This document shows, in pieces, positions 7,916 through 17,467 of a DNA stretch of 47,302 nt. The position numbers and the translations under genes are program-made. The notes under the pieces are model-generated. The model was not told the origin of the DNA. It saw only the letters and a list, made by a program, of their open reading frames with translations, and did not search any database. The number at the start of each line of letters is the position of its first letter. The stretch's first letter is position 1. The DNA is from Bacteroidales bacterium UBA1745 (lineage in GTDB: Bacteria; Bacteroidota; Bacteroidia; Bacteroidales; UBA932), in NCBI GenBank assembly GCA_002314885.1, contig DCHT01000001.1, positions 579-47,880 on the forward strand. Reading direction: 5' to 3'.

Positions 7916-8743
7916 TTATTTGAGTCTCTTGATGAAAGCCTTTAGTATATGGAAGCCTGGAGCAGGCATATCGCCGTGGTTGTAGCCCTGCATCTCATAG
8001 AGGCTGACGTCCTTGTGGCCGCAGACCTTCAGCATACGCCAGAAATAGGCCTGTTCCTCATAACGGCCATAGAGTTCCATCTCACGGTCGCCGGAGATGA
8101 TCAGGAAAGGCGCAGCATCGGAGCGGACATATCTGATAGGCGCGAACTCGTCGATGTCAGGCGTGGTCGCAGGAATGCCGTTGATGCCTCTCTGTTCGTA
8201 ATGGGTCACAGCCTGGCCGCTGAAAGGAGCATAGCCCCTGATAGTGTCCGCGTCCACGCCATATTTCTCCAACCATTTCTTGTCCAGACCCAGCATACTT
8301 GTCAGAAAACCGCCGGCAGAGTGGCCTGCGACGAAGATTCTGTCAGGATTGCCATTGTACTTGGAGATATTTTCCTTTACCCAGGCCACGCACATTGCAG
8401 CGTCGTCGATGCATTGTGAGATAGGCACGAACTGGTCTTCCGGAGTATTGGCAGCTGCAGAGGCCTTGGTCATAAAATGATAGTTGGCAGCAACCACCAC
8501 GAGGCCGGAGTTCTTCAGCTGCTCAGGTATATATTTGTTACCTCCTACCAGTCCGCCGCCGTGGAACCATACGACCACAGGAGCGTTCTCAACGTTCTTG
8601 GGATAGTAGATATCCATCACACAGCGTTCGTATTCGCCGTATGCGACATTGTTCTTCTGATCGTATTTGATGTCGTCTCTCTTCTTTGCCGAGGCAGGAA
8701 GCAGCACGACGAGCATTAGGACTATGGAAAGTAACTTCTTCAT
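7916..8743 (-). CDS. Exported alpha/beta hydrolase, HSL/BD-FAE-like carbohydrate esterase
   Basis: The protein has 275 residues and a signal peptide ending near PASA. Motifs of the hormone-sensitive-lipase-like hydrolases are present: VVVWFHGGGLVGG (oxyanion hole HGGG), GHSAGGFL with nucleophile Ser142, an acid in ISGDREMEL and a histidine in QGYNHGDMP. Related Bacteroidota proteins include bifunctional acetyl/feruloyl esterases found in PULs. It is the penultimate gene of PUL 1, 12 bp after the toroid lipoprotein gene, and likely works with the next esterase to deacylate the sugar chain. The substrate is inferred only from context. Confidence 0.82.
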   Translation of the reverse strand: MKKLLSIVLMLVVLLPASAKKRDDIKYDQKNNVAYGEYERCVMDIYYPKNVENAPVVVWFHGGGLVGGNKYIPEQLKNSGLVVVAANYHFMTKASAAANTPEDQFVPISQCIDDAAMCVAWVKENISKYNGNPDRIFVAGHSAGGFLTSMLGLDKKWLEKYGVDADTIRGYAPFSGQAVTHYEQRGINGIPATTPDIDEFAPIRYVRSDAAPFLIISGDREMELYGRYEEQAYFWRMLKVCGHKDVSLYEMQGYNHGDMPAPGFHILKAFIKRLK

Positions 8744-8755
8744 ATAATAATGTGT

Positions 8756-10426
8756 TTATTCTTCTCCCTGGATTTCCGCCATTCTGAGGAACATCTCGAT
8801 GGATGCAGCGCAACAGTTGAGCCAGAATGTGCGTTTCTTATCCTTTTCTGGAGAGCGGTAGTCGAGAGTGGTCGGAACCTGGCCGCTGCCATCGGACTGA
8901 GCGATGGTGAGGACGTCGACGAGGGCCTTGGCCTTTGCGAAGGCAAGTTCGTCGCCAGTTACCTCCCAGAGGTCGAGGTAGGCGTTGGCCACGTTGCAGG
9001 AACTGTTGTCCACAGGAGTCTGATAGTGATGCTGTTCGAACACGCAAGGGCCGAAGAGACGGCGTATGCCATTCTTCTCAGGAAGAGAGTTCCAGTGCAC
9101 GAACTGATCCTCGCTCATATTGATGAGGTCGCGGGCATCGGCAATCTGCTTTGCAGTCGGATGCTCTGAATTGAGCAGATATGAGGCGTATGGGGCTGCA
9201 GTGCAGTTGGTGAGGTTCTGATATGGCTTCACATCGGTGCTGACGTCCTCGAACTGACCGGTGAGGTCAAAGGTCTCCACAGCCACCTCGTTCATCCATT
9301 TCTCAGCCTTGTCGCGCATTTCAGTGTAGTCATACACGCCGTACTGGTTCTCCATACGGCGGATGAAGTTGAGCAGCGGATGAAGCATTGCGCAGCCTGT
9401 ACCAGTAGGCACGCCTGTATCGTGCCAGCACTTGATCGGGAAGGAACCGTCCTCCCTCTGGAGTCGCTGGTAGGTGCTCAGGATCCTGATGGTCTGGTTG
9501 TAGTAGAGGGTGTCCTGAGTGGCATCATAGAGGTCGAGGAAGCCACGTGCAGCCATCAGAGGGTCCATTACCATCACCTGTCCCTCATACTTCTTGGAAG
9601 CGATGAGGCCGCCGTAGTAGGTCGGAGGGAAATATGCGAGTGAATCACCGGCTGGACGGCTCTGGTCGATGAGGAACTGAGCTGCGTTCCTGGCAATCTT
9701 GAGGGCATCCTCCCTATATTCGGGGAAATACTGTCCAAGTTTTGCCTCTACAGTGACCGTGCGGCCGATTATCTTGTTCGCATAAGTGTTGTGCTTGTAG
9801 CTGAGGTCAGGCTCGACCTGATCCTTCCACGCCTGGATCTGGGGCATAGAATGGATGTAGAGCATAGCCATCAGGGCTGCCTCGCGATATGGACGGACAT
9901 TGGAAGTATAAGGTCCCTCGTATGGGAAATCCCTGAAGAAGGCCCTCTCCCCTGCCAGCCCGAGCACATTGCCCTTGGCATCGAGGCCCTCCACCTTGAG
10001 GACGACGTCGCCGACAGGGATATCGTTCCATATCGGGCTGAGAGCCACCGTCTGGACTTTGCTGGTAAAGCTCCAGGATGGTCCCTCGACTGCCTTGGAC
10101 TCACGTTCCTTGGCATTTGCCATTGCATCACCGTCATCGTCGTTGCGCTCCACGGCTTCGCCCTGGAGGACGGCCGGAGTCACGGTATAGCGATATTTTA
10201 CAGCACCCTCCACTGCCTCAAAATCAAAGGCGGGAGCATAGATGAACTTCTTGCTGAAGCCGTTCCAGCAAGGGTTCCTGCCCTCGTAGAAAGGACGGAT
10301 AGGCTGGAGATATTCCTTTGCAGCGGTCTTGTTCAGACGCTCCTGAGCGATCTTCTCAGGGTTGCAGGATGGGGCCAGGATGAGTGCGATTGCAAATGCA
10401 CAGCTGGCTTTGATGATGTTATTCAT
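8756..10426 (-). CDS. Lipoprotein with FnIII-like N-domain and predicted alpha/alpha-toroid; PUL 1 paralogue A
   Basis: The protein has 556 residues and a lipoprotein signal (ALILAPSCNPEK). I do not recognise a named family. The N-terminal third (about residues 30-165) looks like a fibronectin III/Ig-like domain: APAFDFEAVEGAVKYRYTV, then VVLKVEGLDAKGNVLG. From about residue 170 it is helical, with repeated hairpins as in six-hairpin glycosidases and lyases. Motifs shared with the paralogue at 20829-22529 are RDFPxEGPY, AYFPPTYY, DGSFP, AMLHPLL, GQFEDVS, KPYQN, EDQFVHWN and CNVANA. Conserved acidic residues in DGSFP, QFEDVS and EDQFVHW are candidate catalytic sites. Its place in a SusC/SusD operon with esterases suggests a surface enzyme acting on the target polysaccharide; this is inference. 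Confidence 0.7.
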   Translation of the reverse strand: MNNIIKASCAFAIALILAPSCNPEKIAQERLNKTAAKEYLQPIRPFYEGRNPCWNGFSKKFIYAPAFDFEAVEGAVKYRYTVTPAVLQGEAVERNDDDGDAMANAKERESKAVEGPSWSFTSKVQTVALSPIWNDIPVGDVVLKVEGLDAKGNVLGLAGERAFFRDFPYEGPYTSNVRPYREAALMAMLYIHSMPQIQAWKDQVEPDLSYKHNTYANKIIGRTVTVEAKLGQYFPEYREDALKIARNAAQFLIDQSRPAGDSLAYFPPTYYGGLIASKKYEGQVMVMDPLMAARGFLDLYDATQDTLYYNQTIRILSTYQRLQREDGSFPIKCWHDTGVPTGTGCAMLHPLLNFIRRMENQYGVYDYTEMRDKAEKWMNEVAVETFDLTGQFEDVSTDVKPYQNLTNCTAAPYASYLLNSEHPTAKQIADARDLINMSEDQFVHWNSLPEKNGIRRLFGPCVFEQHHYQTPVDNSSCNVANAYLDLWEVTGDELAFAKAKALVDVLTIAQSDGSGQVPTTLDYRSPEKDKKRTFWLNCCAASIEMFLRMAEIQGEE

Positions 10427-10442
10427 TATTGAATGTTAAAAT

Positions 10443-12215
10443 TTACAATGAGTATACGGCGCGGACATTCATACCGATATACCTGCTCATAGCAGCAGCA
10501 TACGTACCGTTGAATGACCATCCGTTATTTACATTGCCACCGGCACCTTCCGGCTTGTCGGAGCACCATAAATAGATGTTTGTCCCGGATCCTGTTTTGG
10601 ACGAGCCGTCCATATAACCCGAATTAGGGATGATGATGTACGCACCGTTGATCTTGGAGGTGAACTTGACACAATCCACACCGTTCAGAACGTATACGGA
10701 CTTCTTGCAGTTTTCCACGAGTTCAAGCACGTCATACTGGCTTGGGAGAGACCATCCGCTGCCGAGGGTCGAACGTGCGACATCATCGTCAGAGGAAAGT
10801 CTGGTCTTGCTGTCAGAAGCGTTGTACTTGCTGATGTTGTTCTCCGTACCCCACTTGTAGTTGCTCCAGGAGAATGAACTCTTGCCTGAAACCTCGCCCC
10901 AGGCGAAGTAAGTTCCGATCGGAGAACTGCTGGTTGCGCCCATATTGGCATTCGCCCAGAACTTGCCGCTTGGCAGGCCGAGGTCGACCACGTTGGAAGG
11001 AAGATCGACGCCCAACTGAGTGAGGGTGAACGTCGCATCGGCGTGATTGTAGAAGGTAACCTTTATAGTTGTAGTCCTGCGGCTTCCACCAGTATTCTTG
11101 GAAACCGTGAAACTTGCTACATTGTCGCTGCTTAACCCAGACTTAGAAATCCAGGTATCGCTGCAGAGCACGTAAATGGAGTTAACTGATGTTGGATTCT
11201 CCACAGAAATGCTGAAGCTGATCGTCTGCTCCTCGTTGCTCACCGTCAGGGAGGAAGGACTAAGGGTTATAACGTAATCCCTGGTGCTCTGAGTCACCTT
11301 GACGGTAATCGTTTCGGACTTTCCTCCACTGGTGGTGCAGGTAACTTTGTAGTCCGTACTCCTTTCTGCCCCGGTTTCATTAGGAGCTGCCCAAAACTGA
11401 ATATAACTGTCGTCGTAGTACACTTTCGAGTTTCGCAGCCAGCTAGCCTCGCAATCGATGCTTATCTCAAATGAGTCAGCCCCGGAACAAGTGTAAGGGA
11501 TTTTAACAAATTCCGACCTTTGACTGAGATTAAATTCCTGAGTTTCAATTGTAAAGGTAAATACGGGTGCAGCCTCTTGTACAAAGGTCACTACAACATC
11601 CTCTGCTCCTTCGTAGGAGAGGGTGACACCAGTGGTTCTCGAAGCACCGGTATTTTCCGACGCCGTGTAGATCACGGAAGTCTCATTTATGGATGTGACT
11701 TTTATCCAACTGTCATCACTGGAATTCTTCGCAACCAGCTTGGCTCCATCGACCGGATTCTCAATCGAATAATTGAAAAAGGATTCCCAGCCCTGAGAAG
11801 GGACGTACTCTATAGTAGAGATGACGTTTATTTTCGATGCGATAGGATCCGGTGCCTTTTTACCTTCCTGGTCGACGGGATATCGGAACTCCCGGGCGTT
11901 CGGATAAGTGAGAACAAGGATTCCCCTTCTCTCACTTTCCGATGGATTCGCCTCGAAGTTGAATGTGACAACATTCTCCGTTACTTCCCCGACGCTGAGC
12001 CATCCGTGGTCGGACTTGACGCTGAGAACGGCACCCTCAATCGGGTTTTCAATCGTGTATTCCAAATGCGCCGAGCCAGCTTCTGGCACCACCTGATGTC
12101 CGGCGGAATCAGGACGGATTACGGGATCAGGAACAGGTTCTGGCTTCTGCTCGCAGGAAACGCCCAGGAACAGAACGCAAAGGAAAGCGGATAATGTTGC
12201 AAATAACTTTTTCAT
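10443..12215 (-). CDS. BACON-domain lipoprotein with C-terminal FISUMP domain (putative surface glycan-binding protein)
   Basis: The protein has 590 residues. The signal peptide ends in the lipobox LGVSC. Four BACON-like repeats follow, each with a tryptophan-containing strand (HGWLSV, DSWIKV, ASWLRN, DTWISK) and a closing segment of the form xSxRRTxxxxxxY. The last 190 residues are a Fibrobacter succinogenes major paralogous (FISUMP-like) domain: VDLGLPSGKFWANANMG, YFAWGEV, GSGWSLPS and a final MNVRAVYSL. BACON domains bind glycans or act as spacers. The protein fills the position of a surface glycan-binding protein after SusD. The start at 12215 gives the signal peptide. No catalytic residues are apparent. 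Confidence 0.85.
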   Translation of the reverse strand: MKKLFATLSAFLCVLFLGVSCEQKPEPVPDPVIRPDSAGHQVVPEAGSAHLEYTIENPIEGAVLSVKSDHGWLSVGEVTENVVTFNFEANPSESERRGILVLTYPNAREFRYPVDQEGKKAPDPIASKINVISTIEYVPSQGWESFFNYSIENPVDGAKLVAKNSSDDSWIKVTSINETSVIYTASENTGASRTTGVTLSYEGAEDVVVTFVQEAAPVFTFTIETQEFNLSQRSEFVKIPYTCSGADSFEISIDCEASWLRNSKVYYDDSYIQFWAAPNETGAERSTDYKVTCTTSGGKSETITVKVTQSTRDYVITLSPSSLTVSNEEQTISFSISVENPTSVNSIYVLCSDTWISKSGLSSDNVASFTVSKNTGGSRRTTTIKVTFYNHADATFTLTQLGVDLPSNVVDLGLPSGKFWANANMGATSSSPIGTYFAWGEVSGKSSFSWSNYKWGTENNISKYNASDSKTRLSSDDDVARSTLGSGWSLPSQYDVLELVENCKKSVYVLNGVDCVKFTSKINGAYIIIPNSGYMDGSSKTGSGTNIYLWCSDKPEGAGGNVNNGWSFNGTYAAAMSRYIGMNVRAVYSL

Positions 12216-12256
12216 ATTACGGGGATTTATCAATCCCACAAATATAATAAAACTTA

Positions 12257-15200
12257 TTATTCAGTCACTGCGGAATAAATTGCGTTGACGTTCTGCTCTG
12301 CATTGCCTCCGAAGAGATTGGTCGCAGAAGCGGAACCGCAGACATAGTTAGTGTAATTATCGGCAGTCAGGACAATTGCGTCAGAGCCGCTCTTCCTGAT
12401 TGAGCCAGCGACCTTGACAGGATCGTCTGCAGTACCGTAATTGATCACATAACCGGCTGCCTGGCCACCGAAGCTGCCCACTACAAGGCCTGCACGGCTG
12501 AGCGGGTTGGCACTTGCGGCACCATCTGCACTGGCAGTCACAGCAGTCACTGTGCAGTTTACTGCAGAACCGGCTGTCAGGGCATTGAAGGTGCTGGACA
12601 TCTTCTTGCAGAAGCCCACGAGACCACCTACATATACCTTGTCATTGTCTGCAGATGCAGTTACGTCGCCGAAGTTCTTGAGAGCGCTGATGACGTTGGA
12701 GTTGTTCTGAAGACCGAGGACACCTGCAACATAGCAGGCTGAAGTACCGCTGTAAGCAGCAGGAGTGAAGGCAACCTTGCCGTTCTTGGTATTGGTACAG
12801 CCAGTCACCTCGAGCTTAGCAGAATATGCAAGCACACCCGCAACATAACAGCCCTTGCCGGAAAGATCCGCAGGAGAATAGGAAATAGCGGCATCGTTGA
12901 CGCAGTTCTTGCAAGCTCCGTTGCAGGAGCCGGCGATGCCTGCTATTCTATATTCAACAGCGAGAGCCTCAGTGGAAGAGACTGTGATGGAGCCCTTGTT
13001 GACGCAGTCCTCAGTGCTTGAGGCAGCACCGGTACGTCCGGCGATGCCGGCGAGGAAGGCCTGCTTGGTGGAAGCAGCAGTCATAGTGATGTCAGCCTTG
13101 TTGGTACATCCGATGATCTTGGCTTCTTCTGTGCCAGGGCCATTGTTTCCGCAGATAGTGCCGAAATAGAGGGTTGAAGTGCTGCAGGTCGGATTGATGG
13201 TGAACTTGCAGCTTGAGTCGATCACGAGATTTTCGATAGTACCCTTGTTCTGGGCAAAGAGAGGATATTCGCTCACCCAGTTCTTGAGGCAATGGCCCTG
13301 ACCGTTGAATGTGCCGAGGAAATCGGCGATAGGAGTGAGAGTCTTGCCTGCAAGGTCGATGTCGGCAGTCAGCTTGACTGTGTAATCCGCCGGATACAGA
13401 GTTGCATCGGCTGCGAAGGAAACGAAGTCGAGGAAGTCGGCGACAGTACCGATCTCAGCCTTAGGAGTAAAGGTGAATACGTCCTGTGAGAGGGCGATTT
13501 CCTTGCTCAGGCCCTTTGGAAGGGTGATTGTGATCTTGCCTACGCGTGCAGCACCGGACTCGTTCTTGGTCGGGCTGAGAGTAATGGTGTGAGCAACGTC
13601 ATCACCCACAACGCTGGTTGCATCGAGGGTGAACCAATCGCCTTCAGTCGCGATTTCCGCATCGTAGTTTGCCTTTACGGTGAAAGTGGAAGCAGTACCT
13701 GCAGGATCAGCAGCAATGCTTTCGACGCTCACTTCAAGGGCCTCAGGGATATTGGCATTGGCAGCCTGCTCGAAGAGGACGGACTCCTGGGTGCCGAGAG
13801 GAAGGGTAACGGTCACGTGGCCTTCACGAACCTGAGAATCAGGGTTGGCAGCCACGGTGATGGTCACGTTGTGCTCCTCGCCATCGCCCACGATGGTAGA
13901 GTCGGAAAGTTCGATCCACTCCACGTCGGTCTCGACTTTTGCCTGATAGTTAGCCTTAACGGTGATGCTGTACTCCCCTCCCTTGTCAGATACATTGACC
14001 TTGACAGGGTTGGTCTTCACGATGAGGTTCTCAGGATCCTGGTCATCGGCACCGTCGCCCTTGACAGCATATTCGCAGTTGAATACCTGCCAGGTGCTGC
14101 CGGCGCTGTTGAGGTTGGTGGCGCTGCCGTCACCGTCCACGAGAGGACCGAAGCCCTTAGCAGTCGCTACGACCTTGGTCTTGGTTGCAAGGCAATAGAC
14201 AGAACCTGAAACCTGAATAGGAGCAGATGCAGAGCCGAAGTTGCAGACCTGCTTGTCAGCCTGGCCGCTGAAACGGCCGAGGACGAGACCTGCAGACTTG
14301 CAAGGGTTATTGCCGTATGTGCCGGAAGCCTTGGTATATGCAGTGATATTGCTGTTGACGATACTGCCTTCGAACATAGTGAAGGCCTGATCCGTAACCT
14401 TCTCCTGCCAAGCCTGAAGACCGCCGACGTATGACTCGGTGTTGCCGCCCACATAGATATCAGCGTAGTTTGCGCAGTTCCTGCAGTCCGGATGGCCTGC
14501 CATATAGCCGACGATGCCGCCGACATAGGACTTGACACCTACACTCTTGATATAAATGGAAGCCTCCTTGTGGTTGACGCAACCAGTGACGCAGCCTACG
14601 CTATGACGAGGGTCCATACCTCCCACAAAGTAGGCACCGCTCATAGAACTAGGCTTGCAATCGATCGGGCCATAATTGTGGCAGTCCACGATAGAACCCT
14701 CACTGTAGCCGGCCATACCGCCGATATACACGTTTGCAGTGCTCTTTTCGCAATAGAAATAGATTCCGCCCTTGTTTACGCAATTGGAAATCTTGCCGTC
14801 CCAGTTGTGACCGGTGACACCGCCGATGTAGAGTTTCTCGCTGCGGGCTTCATATACATAGATAGGAGCATCATTCTCGCAGTCCGAGATCTGACCGTAG
14901 TTCTCGCCGGCGAATGGGCCGAAGAGAGAGAGAGATGCAGGAAGGGTGAACGAACAGCTGGAATCAAACCTGAGGTTCGTGATGGAGCCCTGGTTGAGAA
15001 GAACGAGCGGAGCAGTCGCAGCAAAGTTGCGTATGCAATGGCCGTCGCCGTCGATCTTGCCGACGAACTTCTCAGCAGGCACGAAGTCGGTAATGCCCTT
15101 CATATCGATGTCGGCAGAGAACTTGATGGTCTCGTCGGCCTCGAACACAGGTGCACAGGACTTGAAGAAATATACGAACTCCTCAGCGTTTGAGATGGAC

Positions 15201-15589
15201 TCAGGCATCTCAGGACGTTCATATTTCTCCTGCTTGATGGTTATAGCGTGAACGCAGGCCGGAGTTCTTACGATAACGGTGCCCTGACGGTCCTCGCCTG
15301 TCTTGTTGGCCTCTGCTGACACCACGATGGTGTAGGTCTGACGGTCGCCTGGGAACTCCTTGGAACTGAGTTTGATCCAATCTTCACATTCGATGCTTCC
15401 GTCGTATGAGGCGTTCAGTGTAAATGTCTGCTTGCCTCCCCTGGCGAGGATGACAAGTTCTTCTGCGTCCACGTCGAGGACGTCCTCTCCCTGATTCCTT
15501 GGATGCTCCTGCCAGGTGAATTCACTTTCACAGGCAGTGAAGCAGAGGGTCAGGCAGGCCAGAAGAGATAATATTCTGTTTGCTTTCAT
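12257..15589 (-). CDS. Large BACON/GLUG-repeat lipoprotein, tandemly duplicated architecture
   Basis: The protein has 1110 residues, with a signal peptide ending in LCFTACES. Order: BACON-like domain (about 40-125), a long block of GLUG-type glycine-rich repeats (about 185-440; VYIGGMAGYSEGSIVDC and similar), two further BACON-like domains (about 525-705; DVEWIEL, GDWFTLD), then a second GLUG block (about 715-1070). GLUG repeats form solenoids seen in Bacteroidota adhesins and surface proteins. The gene directly follows susD and is probably a surface glycan-binding or adhesive protein for PUL 1. ATG at 15598 is an alternative start 9 bp upstream; 15589 begins the signal peptide MKANR. The internal duplication of a BACON-GLUG unit is clear from the sequence. 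Confidence 0.8.
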   Translation of the reverse strand: MKANRILSLLACLTLCFTACESEFTWQEHPRNQGEDVLDVDAEELVILARGGKQTFTLNASYDGSIECEDWIKLSSKEFPGDRQTYTIVVSAEANKTGEDRQGTVIVRTPACVHAITIKQEKYERPEMPESISNAEEFVYFFKSCAPVFEADETIKFSADIDMKGITDFVPAEKFVGKIDGDGHCIRNFAATAPLVLLNQGSITNLRFDSSCSFTLPASLSLFGPFAGENYGQISDCENDAPIYVYEARSEKLYIGGVTGHNWDGKISNCVNKGGIYFYCEKSTANVYIGGMAGYSEGSIVDCHNYGPIDCKPSSMSGAYFVGGMDPRHSVGCVTGCVNHKEASIYIKSVGVKSYVGGIVGYMAGHPDCRNCANYADIYVGGNTESYVGGLQAWQEKVTDQAFTMFEGSIVNSNITAYTKASGTYGNNPCKSAGLVLGRFSGQADKQVCNFGSASAPIQVSGSVYCLATKTKVVATAKGFGPLVDGDGSATNLNSAGSTWQVFNCEYAVKGDGADDQDPENLIVKTNPVKVNVSDKGGEYSITVKANYQAKVETDVEWIELSDSTIVGDGEEHNVTITVAANPDSQVREGHVTVTLPLGTQESVLFEQAANANIPEALEVSVESIAADPAGTASTFTVKANYDAEIATEGDWFTLDATSVVGDDVAHTITLSPTKNESGAARVGKITITLPKGLSKEIALSQDVFTFTPKAEIGTVADFLDFVSFAADATLYPADYTVKLTADIDLAGKTLTPIADFLGTFNGQGHCLKNWVSEYPLFAQNKGTIENLVIDSSCKFTINPTCSTSTLYFGTICGNNGPGTEEAKIIGCTNKADITMTAASTKQAFLAGIAGRTGAASSTEDCVNKGSITVSSTEALAVEYRIAGIAGSCNGACKNCVNDAAISYSPADLSGKGCYVAGVLAYSAKLEVTGCTNTKNGKVAFTPAAYSGTSACYVAGVLGLQNNSNVISALKNFGDVTASADNDKVYVGGLVGFCKKMSSTFNALTAGSAVNCTVTAVTASADGAASANPLSRAGLVVGSFGGQAAGYVINYGTADDPVKVAGSIRKSGSDAIVLTADNYTNYVCGSASATNLFGGNAEQNVNAIYSAVTE

Positions 15590-15601
15590 AAGATTCATCC
15601 A

Positions 15602-17455
15602 TTAATACCAATTAGGGTTCTGGGTAAGAGCGCCCTCAGTCAGGTTGATCTGAGGCTGTGGAACAGGATAGAGGTAATCCCTGTTCTCCTGCCACCTGTA
15701 GCAGTAGCCGATGCTCTGGTATGCGGTGATATAACCCTTAGCAGGAGCTCCGTTAGTAGGATTCTCAGGGTCCACAAGCTTGAGGCTGCTCATCTTGATT
15801 GACTTCTTGATCTCCGCACCGGAAGTCTTCTTGTCGGTGTAGATTTCGAAATCCTTCACGCCGTCGCCATCCATATCATAGAGGCCAGGACCTGGAATAT
15901 AGACTCCGAAATAACCGGTGATATTCTCAATTCCGAAGCGAGGATAGCAGTTGTCGAGCATCTGAGCGCCTTCACCCCAACGAAGCATATCCCAGAGATG
16001 AGATCCCTCGAGGACAAGCTCGATCACCCTCTCACGGCGGATCTCGAGGAGAACTGCCTTCTGGGCGCTGTTGGAACGGGTGTAGTTAGGATAGCAGGAA
16101 GCCATATAGCTGTCGAGAGCGACATCGATTGAGAGGGCTGGCATACCCACCCTTGCACGAATGCGGTTGACGCTCTTGTCGAGGTCGTCCTGGGTAAGGG
16201 TTCCGAGCTCAGCCTTGGCCTCAGCATAGTTGAGGAGCACCTCAGCATATCTGAAGATGGCGAGGTCGGCAATGGCCTTGTTCTGGAGATTGTTGTCTGC
16301 CCTGGAAGCCCACTTGATAGGCTTGTAGCCGGTCATTGTGGAACCGAAGTCGTCGATTGTGTATTCGGTGTCGTCAACTACCTTGTAGCCAGGACAGAGG
16401 ATGGTCTGGGAAAGACGTGGGTCACGGTTCTGGACCTCATCGAGGTACCACGCGGTCTCATAGCCAGGCTTGTCGGTAAAACGGGTACCGTCTGAACAGA
16501 GGTACATATTGACGAAACGCTTGGTGAAACCGAAGCTCTTGTTGGTGAAGTAGTATGGAAGGCTGTGTCCCATATTCTTCAGCTCAGCAGCCGTGTTGTT
16601 GTAGAGCTTTGCAAGGATGACTTCCTCTTCGCAGGCGTCGTCAGAGTTGAAGAGAGTGCGATAAGGGGCCTCGCCCTTGCTGTAGATGCTGTACTTCTTG
16701 CCGTCGATGAGCTGCTGTGCGGCGTCTGCGGCGAGATTGAGGAAATACTCAGTATCAACGCCTTCAGGATCGTTCTGAGGGGCGAATTCGTCATTGGCGT
16801 GGTAGATTCTCCAGCTGCCCTCGAAAAGGGCTGCACGGCTCTTGAGTGCGAGTGCGCTCCACTTGGTGACACGTGCCACGTTGGTCTCATCGGAGAGATA
16901 TGCGATGGCGAAGTCGAGGTCTTCCATAACCTTCTGCATCACATAGCCGCGAGGATCGCGAGGCTTGCGCAGAGCGGCCTCGTCAGTTGAGCTGACCACG
17001 AAATCATAATAAGGTACGTCACCGAACCTCTTGACCTTCTCGAAATAACCGAGGGCCCTGAAGAACCTGGCGACTGCGATGTACCTGTTGCGGACTTCCT
17101 CGTCCTTGCAGTTGTCTGCGTGCTCGAGGAAGAGGTTGATGCGCCTCATAGTGTCCCAGCCCCAGGCAGTCTCACCTGTGTTGGCGCTGGTCACGAGACG
17201 GGTGCCTTCCACGATTGAGAAAGGATCGTTGTTGACGCAGTCATCACCCCAGTAGAGGCAGCCGGACAATGCGGTGGACAGATACTGAGGATAGCACCTG
17301 TCAAGCCAGAGCTGGCACTCAGCCTCGGATGAGAAATAAGTCTCGACGTTGACGTCGTCTATAGGATAACGGTTCAGGCTGCCGTTGATCTTGTCGCAGG
17401 AAGAGAGAGCAGCTGCGGCAACCAGAATAGTAATGATGTAATATATCTTTTTCAT
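15602..17455 (-). CDS. SusD/RagB-family outer-membrane lipoprotein (PUL 1)
   Basis: The protein has 617 residues, with lipobox AALSSC at the end of the signal peptide. Family marks are clear: an early YPxxxVxxxxYFxSxxEC segment, the central TPR-like part with NRYIAVARFFRALGYFEKV, and the C-terminal RRERVIELVLEGSHLWDMLRWGE. The end, NLTEGALTQNPNWY, is the usual SusD terminus. SusD lids the SusC transporter and binds oligosaccharide at the cell surface. The gene follows susC by 12 bp in the same operon. Confidence 0.97.
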   Translation of the reverse strand: MKKIYYIITILVAAAALSSCDKINGSLNRYPIDDVNVETYFSSEAECQLWLDRCYPQYLSTALSGCLYWGDDCVNNDPFSIVEGTRLVTSANTGETAWGWDTMRRINLFLEHADNCKDEEVRNRYIAVARFFRALGYFEKVKRFGDVPYYDFVVSSTDEAALRKPRDPRGYVMQKVMEDLDFAIAYLSDETNVARVTKWSALALKSRAALFEGSWRIYHANDEFAPQNDPEGVDTEYFLNLAADAAQQLIDGKKYSIYSKGEAPYRTLFNSDDACEEEVILAKLYNNTAAELKNMGHSLPYYFTNKSFGFTKRFVNMYLCSDGTRFTDKPGYETAWYLDEVQNRDPRLSQTILCPGYKVVDDTEYTIDDFGSTMTGYKPIKWASRADNNLQNKAIADLAIFRYAEVLLNYAEAKAELGTLTQDDLDKSVNRIRARVGMPALSIDVALDSYMASCYPNYTRSNSAQKAVLLEIRRERVIELVLEGSHLWDMLRWGEGAQMLDNCYPRFGIENITGYFGVYIPGPGLYDMDGDGVKDFEIYTDKKTSGAEIKKSIKMSSLKLVDPENPTNGAPAKGYITAYQSIGYCYRWQENRDYLYPVPQPQINLTEGALTQNPNWY

Positions 17456-17467
17456 AGCCAGACAGAT

